9,271 nucleotides of DNA. It comes from a bacterium UBP1_UBA4783 (lineage in GTDB: Bacteria > Krumholzibacteriota > Krumholzibacteriia > Krumholzibacteriales > Krumholzibacteriaceae). The stretch's first letter is position 1. Every line of letters begins with the position of its first letter. Position numbers and translations under genes: made by a program. The stretch spans positions 119,912 through 129,182 of the forward strand of contig DHHB01000093.1 in assembly GCA_002403075.1 (NCBI GenBank), written 5' to 3'. This document shows positions 6,723-9,271 of the stretch, in pieces. The notes beneath the pieces were generated by a model. That model saw nothing but the letters and a program-made list of their open reading frames with translations, ran no database searches and was not told where the DNA came from.

Positions 6723-7121
6723 TTAAACACAGAATTTTCTATCAGCAAAAGCCTTCGGGGCCTAACCACTTGCTGCCCAACGCCTTACGCAGACTATTCT
6801 CCATCCCCTCTCGGTCTCTTGATTTGAAGTCTTGCCCTGTTTTTTCGAAGCGCGAGTTCTGAATGTCCTCAATGCTCATGCTGGCAACCCGCTCTTAGAT
6901 GCTATGTTTGTCGGTGAACTCTGCGGGCTTCCCCAAACCAAGGTCTTTCAAGATTTGTTGTTCGACCTTCCAATGGCAGGGGCCGATGAAATCCGACTCA
7001 CAGCGTCGCTCAGTGGGCGAGCCTTCGGGCTCCTAGCGACTCCAGAGGCGCCCGGGCCGACGACTACCTCTTGGCAGAGTGAAGGGGACGCTCGATGGGT
7101 CATCGCGCCCCCCGGGGGCTT
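6723..7121 (-). repeat. tandem repeat unit, copy 2
   Basis: Five blocks match copy 1 in the same order and strand. They are CCCGGGGGCTT (7111-7121), a 60-base block at 7004-7063 (48 of 60 identical to 6312-6371) and a 35-base block at 6899-6933 (27 of 35 against 6156-6190). A 59-base block at 6812-6870 (45 of 59 against 6068-6126) and TTAAACACAGA (6723-6733) complete the set. The offset is 692 bases for the first two blocks and 743-748 for the last three, so copy 1 has about 50 extra bases in the middle. Read on the minus strand, several blocks keep a protein-like pattern of change. Confidence 0.65.
6742..6879 (-). CDS. possible 45-aa protein in repeat copy 2
   Basis: The minus strand reads MSIEDIQNSRFEKTGQDFKS and on through RDREGMENSLRKALGSKWLG to PEGFC, then stops. 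I do not recognise the family. The composition, charged and amphipathic with a terminal WLGPEGF, looks like a real small protein. The same block in copy 1 reads EDIRNLLFERTGQDFDLRDR, sharing about two thirds of the residues. The start is uncertain: only a weak GAGCGGG precedes it. Immediately upstream, another frame ends in GKPAEFTDKHSI and is also conserved in copy 1 (GKPAELSDKHGM). It may be one of several tiny genes in a row, or the tail of a broken larger gene. Confidence 0.3.
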   Translation of the reverse strand: MSIEDIQNSRFEKTGQDFKSRDREGMENSLRKALGSKWLGPEGFC

Positions 7122-7222
7122 ATACACTCGCCCGGCGCGACCTCGTTCAAAGTCTTCAGGTCTTCATAGATGTCTTCTCTCGGATTCCCGTCCACAGGTG
7201 TTGCTCTAAAATCGATATCCAT
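7100..7222 (-). CDS. possible 40-aa protein at the head of repeat copy 2
   Basis: The frame opens with MDIDFRATPVDGNPREDIYE and continues DLKTLNEVAPGECISPRGAR to a TGA. TGAGGT lies about 6 bases before the ATG, a fair ribosome binding site. Its TGA overlaps the ATG of the next minus-strand ORF (6948-7103, 51 codons, containing VVVGPGASGVARSPKARPL), an ATGA coupling pattern. The second ORF covers the 60-base conserved block, where the middle codon position has 1 of the 12 differences between copies, against 5 first and 6 third. That favours coding in this frame. No family is recognised and the ORFs are short, so chance remains possible. Confidence 0.2.
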   Translation of the reverse strand: MDIDFRATPVDGNPREDIYEDLKTLNEVAPGECISPRGAR

Positions 7223-7406
7223 GGGTCAACCTCAGGCGTTCCTGTCAATGCAGTCTTCCACGGGAAAGCCCCCCAATCCTTCTGGCCGCCACCGAACTCA
7301 ACGCCCGCCGGAGGACGCAAGTACTCTATCGAGAACACAGTCGCTCCCTAAGTGCGGGAGCTTGATAGGAACGACCAAGAACCAGGCAGAGCGAGCTCAC
7401 TGCTGA

Positions 7407-7634
7407 ATGGAGCACACCCAAAAGGTATGGACGAACTTTGACATTGCAACCAAGAGCTTGACGATTCACCGGAACGCTGGATGCAAACATGTGTTCGAAA
7501 GAAGTGAAACGCCCCTTAAGGGTCTCGATGAACTAAAAAGGGACGGCGGATGGATTCAATTCGAGAAGTACCTGCGGGCCCATGCATTCTGCACCGAGAA
7601 TTTCGCAGACTTCAGACTAGTCCAGTGTTGTTGA
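7407..7634 (+). CDS. small conserved-type protein with C-H and C-C ends
   Basis: This 75-residue protein has no known function. Its pattern resembles small phage and accessory proteins with the frame 'W..fd...k..iH...C.hV......kg......GGW..F.....A..fa.......C..C'. The visible elements are WTNFDIATKSLTIHRNAGCK, then HVF, then a GGWIQFEKYLRAHAFC segment (residues ~50-65), and a Cys pair at the C-terminus. The His and Cys residues could bind a metal, which is inference. No strong ribosome binding site precedes the ATG, so expression may be low or the start may differ. It is the only well-formed plus-strand gene between the four-Cys protein and the structured RNA. The 3' end could be slightly truncated, since relatives usually have C-x2-C. 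Confidence 0.6.
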   Translation: MEHTQKVWTNFDIATKSLTIHRNAGCKHVFERSETPLKGLDELKRDGGWIQFEKYLRAHAFCTENFADFRLVQCC

Positions 7635-7721
7635 CTCCGGCGGCGTCAATCGCACTTCCACCGGTGCTTTCGCTCATTCAAAGGCGAGCAAATGCATTGC
7701 CGCACCAGCAACCACAGAAAT

Positions 7722-7737
7722 ATGCCAGAATTGGCAT
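7722..7737. repeat. short perfect hairpin after the 75-aa gene
   Basis: ATGCCA-GAAT-TGGCAT forms a 6-bp stem with a 4-base loop, about 20 bases before the next promoter. There is no T run, so termination is uncertain. It may protect a 3' end or bind a regulator. Confidence 0.35.
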
Positions 7738-7756
7738 TCAACTTGCGGATGAAAGC

Positions 7757-7784
7757 TTGACAAGAAATCCATGGTTCGTATAAT
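7757..7784 (+). promoter_or_regulatory. consensus sigma-70 promoter of the structured RNA
   Basis: TTGACA (7757-7762) and TATAAT (7779-7784) are both perfect consensus, with 16 bases between them. This is the best promoter in the window. The expected start is near A7791, exactly where the closing helix of the downstream RNA begins. No ORF with a ribosome binding site follows on this strand, so its product is most likely a non-coding RNA. Confidence 0.75.
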
Positions 7785-7790
7785 AAAAGT

Positions 7791-7879
7791 ACAGGCATGC
7801 GCGGGAGCAATTTCAGGTTGTCCGAAAGGACGGCAGCCCATTTATGGGTGGGACCCTGAAACCCGGGGCCTGTTTTTTT
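7791..7879 (+). ncRNA. compact structured small RNA, convergent with DUF3800
   Basis: From a consensus promoter to a seven-T run, almost every segment pairs. The closing helix is ACAGGC (7791-7796) with GCCTGT (7868-7873). CGGG (7802-7805) pairs with CCCG (7862-7865), and TTTCAGG (7811-7817) pairs with CCTGAAA (7855-7861). Inside that helix are two hairpins, GTCC-GAAA-GGAC (7820-7831, GNRA loop) and CCCA-TTTA-TGGG (7837-7848), giving a three-way junction. The last T's overlap the TAA of the DUF3800 gene on the other strand. As I recall, several candidate structured RNA classes named after DUF3800 have been reported near such genes. I cannot tell whether this is one of them. A riboswitch is unlikely because no gene lies downstream in sense. 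Its role, whether partner, guide, decoy or antitoxin, is unknown. Confidence 0.6.
7862..7879 (+). terminator. 3' terminus of the structured RNA
   Basis: GCCTGT (7868-7873) is immediately followed by Ts through 7879. Its partner is the RNA's own 5' end (ACAGGC, 7791-7796), so the terminator stem is the closing helix of the whole RNA rather than a local hairpin. CAGG at 7814-7817 is an alternative partner. On the minus strand the same helix is followed by ACTTTTATT, so it may also stop DUF3800 transcription. Confidence 0.5.
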
Positions 7880-8669
7880 ATGAGTACTCATGGACTATCC
7901 ATTGGAGGTGGGCATCTTTTTTAAGAAGCTCATTGATTTCCTTACTGGGCCATAGCTTGATTCCGTATCGCAGATACTGCCCCTTCCTCCGATATACAAC
8001 GGGTTTCAGCATTCGCGCATATCTGTCTTCAGTAAAACCGTGGGCATTAGTTTCAACCGCTTTGAAGAACCCTCCCGCTACGGCATCAGCAATCAGCAGC
8101 CCCATTCGTTTCTTTGGTGAAAATGCTTTGATTTGCTCATGCATAATGACCGACCAGCGAATCTGTACGTCACGCACCGCACTGGTCGCTTTTAAGAGTT
8201 CCATATATTGACACATCTCTTCATACGACATTCCAGAACGATTTGAGAAGACTATCTCAACGCTTCCATCGCCTTGCCAAGTTGGCAAGCGAGTCTCTTC
8301 GCAATACCAGGAGATGCGCTCGAACAGCAAGCGTGAGGCGTAGAAGTAGAGCCGGTCACTTGAGCGGAACTTTTCCGGCTCTGCCAAGAGAGATTTCTTG
8401 ATGAGCACCGATATCACGCGCAATGGCGCCTTCGCGATTTCATCAATGAACACCAAACGTTGCTCATGCTTCAGGTCCCGAAAGTGCAGCGGTTTCCTGG
8501 GCCGAGTCTTCAACTCATCCCTGACTCTATCAACAAGTTGAACTGTCCTTAAGTCAATCTGTTTTAACGTAATGGCTGCAGCGAGCACAAACCATTCTGA
8601 GCTTCCCTCACCAAAACGGAATCCTTCGTCCCCGGCTTCATCTATGTATGCGATAAAAGTTCCATTCAT
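7878..8669 (-). CDS. DUF3800 domain protein
   Basis: DUF3800 proteins are common in accessory regions of bacteria and their biochemical role is not settled. The 263 residues show the family features. An N-terminal strand FIAYIDEAGDEGF carries acidic D10, E11 and D14, the motif that resembles the active site strand of RNase H-like folds. KPLHFRDLKH (residues ~59-68) and MGLLIADAVAGGFFKAVET (~189-207, with D195) follow. This matches the usual length, and I see no break. I chose the ATG at 8669 because relatives start just before the IAYIDE strand. An upstream TTG (8726) in frame would add 19 residues but cross a palindrome. The upstream neighbour is a 57-aa gene on the same strand. Downstream, the stop codon touches the T run of the convergent structured RNA, which suggests a functional unit, by inference. 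Confidence 0.85.
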   Translation of the reverse strand: MNGTFIAYIDEAGDEGFRFGEGSSEWFVLAAAITLKQIDLRTVQLVDRVRDELKTRPRKPLHFRDLKHEQRLVFIDEIAKAPLRVISVLIKKSLLAEPEKFRSSDRLYFYASRLLFERISWYCEETRLPTWQGDGSVEIVFSNRSGMSYEEMCQYMELLKATSAVRDVQIRWSVIMHEQIKAFSPKKRMGLLIADAVAGGFFKAVETNAHGFTEDRYARMLKPVVYRRKGQYLRYGIKLWPSKEINELLKKDAHLQWIVHEYS

Positions 8670-8721
8670 ATCTCTGCTCTTTTCATCCAATACATCACCT
8701 GGCAGGGAATCGTCGATGCCC

Positions 8722-8733
8722 ACCAACGTTGGT
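8722..8733. promoter_or_regulatory. 12-bp perfect palindrome at the DUF3800 promoter
   Basis: ACCAACGTTGGT reads the same on both strands and lies just downstream of the predicted DUF3800 transcription start near 8740. A dimeric repressor bound there would block the polymerase. A hairpin in the leader RNA is not likely because the palindrome has no loop. Confidence 0.4.
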
Positions 8734-8746
8734 CGTCCCCTACCCC

Positions 8747-8773
8747 ATTATATACTATCCTTGAGAGAAGCAA
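8747..8773 (-). promoter_or_regulatory. candidate promoter of DUF3800
   Basis: On the minus strand, a perfect TATAAT (8752-8747) is preceded by TTGCTT (8773-8768) with a short 15-base spacer. The start would be near 8740, leaving a leader of about 70 bases to the ATG at 8669. The weak -35 and short spacing suggest that an activator is needed or that the promoter is weak. Confidence 0.4.
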
Positions 8774-8834
8774 CTCATGGGCGAGCCGGGCGAAGCCCCA
8801 CGCGAATGGTAGAGCCAGTCTATGCGACTTCTCT
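8764..8834 (-). other. possible RNA structure between the 57-aa gene and DUF3800
   Basis: AGAGAAG (8764-8770) and CTTCTCT (8828-8834) can form a 7-bp long-range stem enclosing 57 bases. Inside is a strong small hairpin, GGGC-GAA-GCCC (8788-8798 region). On the minus strand this begins at the stop codon of the 57-aa gene and ends just before the DUF3800 -10 box. It could be a terminator-like or processing structure, but there is no clear T run. Confidence 0.25.
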
Positions 8835-9006
8835 ATGGCAAGGCCTTTGCCAGTTCCCTTGCCCAGAGATAATGCACCGTTGCCATTGTCGCAGGATATT
8901 GCTCGCAAGCACGCTTGTATTCTTCTGTCGTTTTCCCCGAAGAGATTCCTTGCTGCTCTTCGAGGTACTTCTCGCGAACAAGCATTAGCGCATCACGTTG
9001 ATTCAT
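8833..9006 (-). CDS. 57-aa helical protein of unknown function
   Basis: The protein is MNQRDALMLVREKYLEEQQG, then ISSGKTTEEYKRACEQYPAT, then MATVHYLWARELAKALP. It is charged, mostly helical, with no membrane segment. I do not recognise a family. Two points support it as a real gene. AGGAAGGAG lies 8 bases before the ATG, one of the best ribosome binding sites in the window. The residue use is also natural, unlike the overlapping frames. It is upstream of DUF3800 on the same strand with a gap of about 160 bases, so it may be a small partner or regulator. It has no visible HTH signature. The longer minus-strand frame at 8666-8908 overlaps it in another register and looks artificial. Confidence 0.65.
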   Translation of the reverse strand: MNQRDALMLVREKYLEEQQGISSGKTTEEYKRACEQYPATMATVHYLWARELAKALP

Positions 9007-9067
9007 GGCTGGAGCTCCTTCCTATCATCTCCCCAAGCCCTGCGCCGCCACCGACCCGTGACATGCT

Positions 9068-9082
9068 CAGTAGGGTTCGGGA
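9068..9082. repeat. direct repeat of the hairpin arm
   Basis: CAGTAGGGTTCGGGA matches CAGTAGGGTACGGGA at 9188-9202 in 14 of 15 positions, exactly 120 bases away in the same orientation. Repeated sites of this size can be binding sites for a Rep, integrase or regulator. Confidence 0.45.
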
Positions 9083-9189
9083 TTTCTTCTTAAGGCGCGT
9101 ATTGCGGCCGTTTCACCGTTCTTGCTCTTTTCTGCGCATTCCGACGGGGAGGTCTTTGTAAAGAGACATGAGATTAAGTTGAGATTGCA

Positions 9190-9226
9190 GTAGGGTACGG
9201 GAGACCCCTACGTTCCCGTACCCTAC
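9190..9226. repeat. 13-bp-arm perfect inverted repeat
   Basis: GTAGGGTACGGGA (9190-9202) pairs perfectly with TCCCGTACCCTAC (9214-9226) around an 11-base loop. The loop itself contains CCCCTAC, which can compete for pairing with the GTAGGG of the left arm, so two alternative hairpins are possible. No T run follows on either strand, so it is not an intrinsic terminator. An origin nick site, recombination site or regulator target fits better. Confidence 0.7.
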
Positions 9227-9271
9227 ACGACTATATCAGCTATGTAAGCCAATCGATGGGGTCAATCCACA

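Larger units (their letters stand above)
5456..7406. other. 1.95-kb region without a solid gene
   Basis: I find no ORF here with a convincing family match. Most open frames are 60-190 codons with biased, repetitive composition and overlap each other on both strands. What stands out is a diverged tandem duplication on the minus strand (separate entries). A shorter match to it lies at 5795-5817: minus-strand GAGCTTGTTTTG followed by GGA(A)GGCTGT also occurs at about 6230-6252. On the plus strand, frame 5670-5750 gives a toxin-like peptide (see findings). The region looks like decayed cargo, or a structured RNA locus, or both. Confidence 0.5.
9007..9271. other. right-hand tail: repeats and a possible broken small ORF
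   Basis: There is no solid gene in these 265 bases. On the minus strand a short frame from ATG 9169 reads MSLYKDLPVGMRRKEQER and stops. One base out of register, the sequence continues as NGETAAIRALRRNPEPY to a TGA at 9067-9069. Together they look like a ~35-residue protein split by one frameshift, but no ribosome binding site precedes it. The rest holds the repeats at 9068-9082 and 9188-9226. No copy of the tRNA 3' end is present. Confidence 0.3.

Noticed and set aside
5975..7121. CRISPR array or IscB-type guide RNA (HEARO) locus
   Set aside because: There are only two large diverged copies, not short regular repeats with spacers, and no IscB/Cas-like protein is in the window.
7484..7498. 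LexA-like AAACATGTGTTCG sequence
   Set aside because: It lies inside the coding sequence of the 75-aa gene with no promoter near it, and is probably chance.
7791..7879. Riboswitch (for example a c-di-GMP type) interpretation of the structured RNA
   Set aside because: Some short stretches look similar, but the conserved core bases I know are absent and no sense-strand gene follows the terminator.
7771..8211. Plus-strand 146-codon ORF starting at the ATG inside the promoter of the structured RNA
   Set aside because: Its start precedes the expected transcription start and it lies antisense to the well-supported DUF3800 gene.
8666..8908. Minus-strand 80-codon ORF overlapping the DUF3800 start by ATGA
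   Set aside because: It overlaps the 57-aa gene in another register, has no ribosome binding site, and its residue use looks artificial.

Overview
The window joins a GC-rich bacterial chromosome (about positions 1-2305) to a lower-GC, phage- or satellite-like integrative element (about 2306 to at least 9271). The chromosomal side holds the end of nfeD, a flotillin gene of the floA family, a small membrane-anchored protein gene and a tRNA-Leu(CAA), all on the plus strand. nfeD-floA is found in many phyla, so the host cannot be named from this window. Codon usage is strongly GC-biased, and long empty ORFs on the opposite strand reflect that.

The element starts just past the tRNA 3' end. A tyrosine integrase gene (minus strand) points toward the tRNA, the usual layout of an element inserted in a tRNA gene. 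A divergent promoter pair separates it from a plus-strand gene for an XRE-type HTH regulator. A hairpin-rich leader follows, then an HUH-type rolling-circle replication protein and a four-cysteine phage-type small protein. Integrase, regulator and Rep suggest an element that excises and replicates by itself or with a helper. The second attachment site is not in the window.

From 5456 to 7406 I find no solid gene. The minus strand there carries a diverged tandem duplication: five conserved blocks recur with an offset of about 690-750 bp. Parts of these blocks look like short coding sequences, one copy apparently decayed.

The right part has a 75-aa small protein gene (plus). It is followed by a consensus sigma-70 promoter driving a compact, highly structured RNA of about 85 nt that ends in seven Ts. 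That RNA is convergent with, and touches the stop codon of, a DUF3800 gene on the minus strand. A 57-aa protein gene lies upstream of DUF3800, with a 12-bp palindrome and a promoter-like sequence between them. This RNA/DUF3800/small-protein cluster is the best candidate for an undescribed system. The window ends with a near-perfect 13-bp-arm inverted repeat whose arm sequence also recurs 120 bp away.
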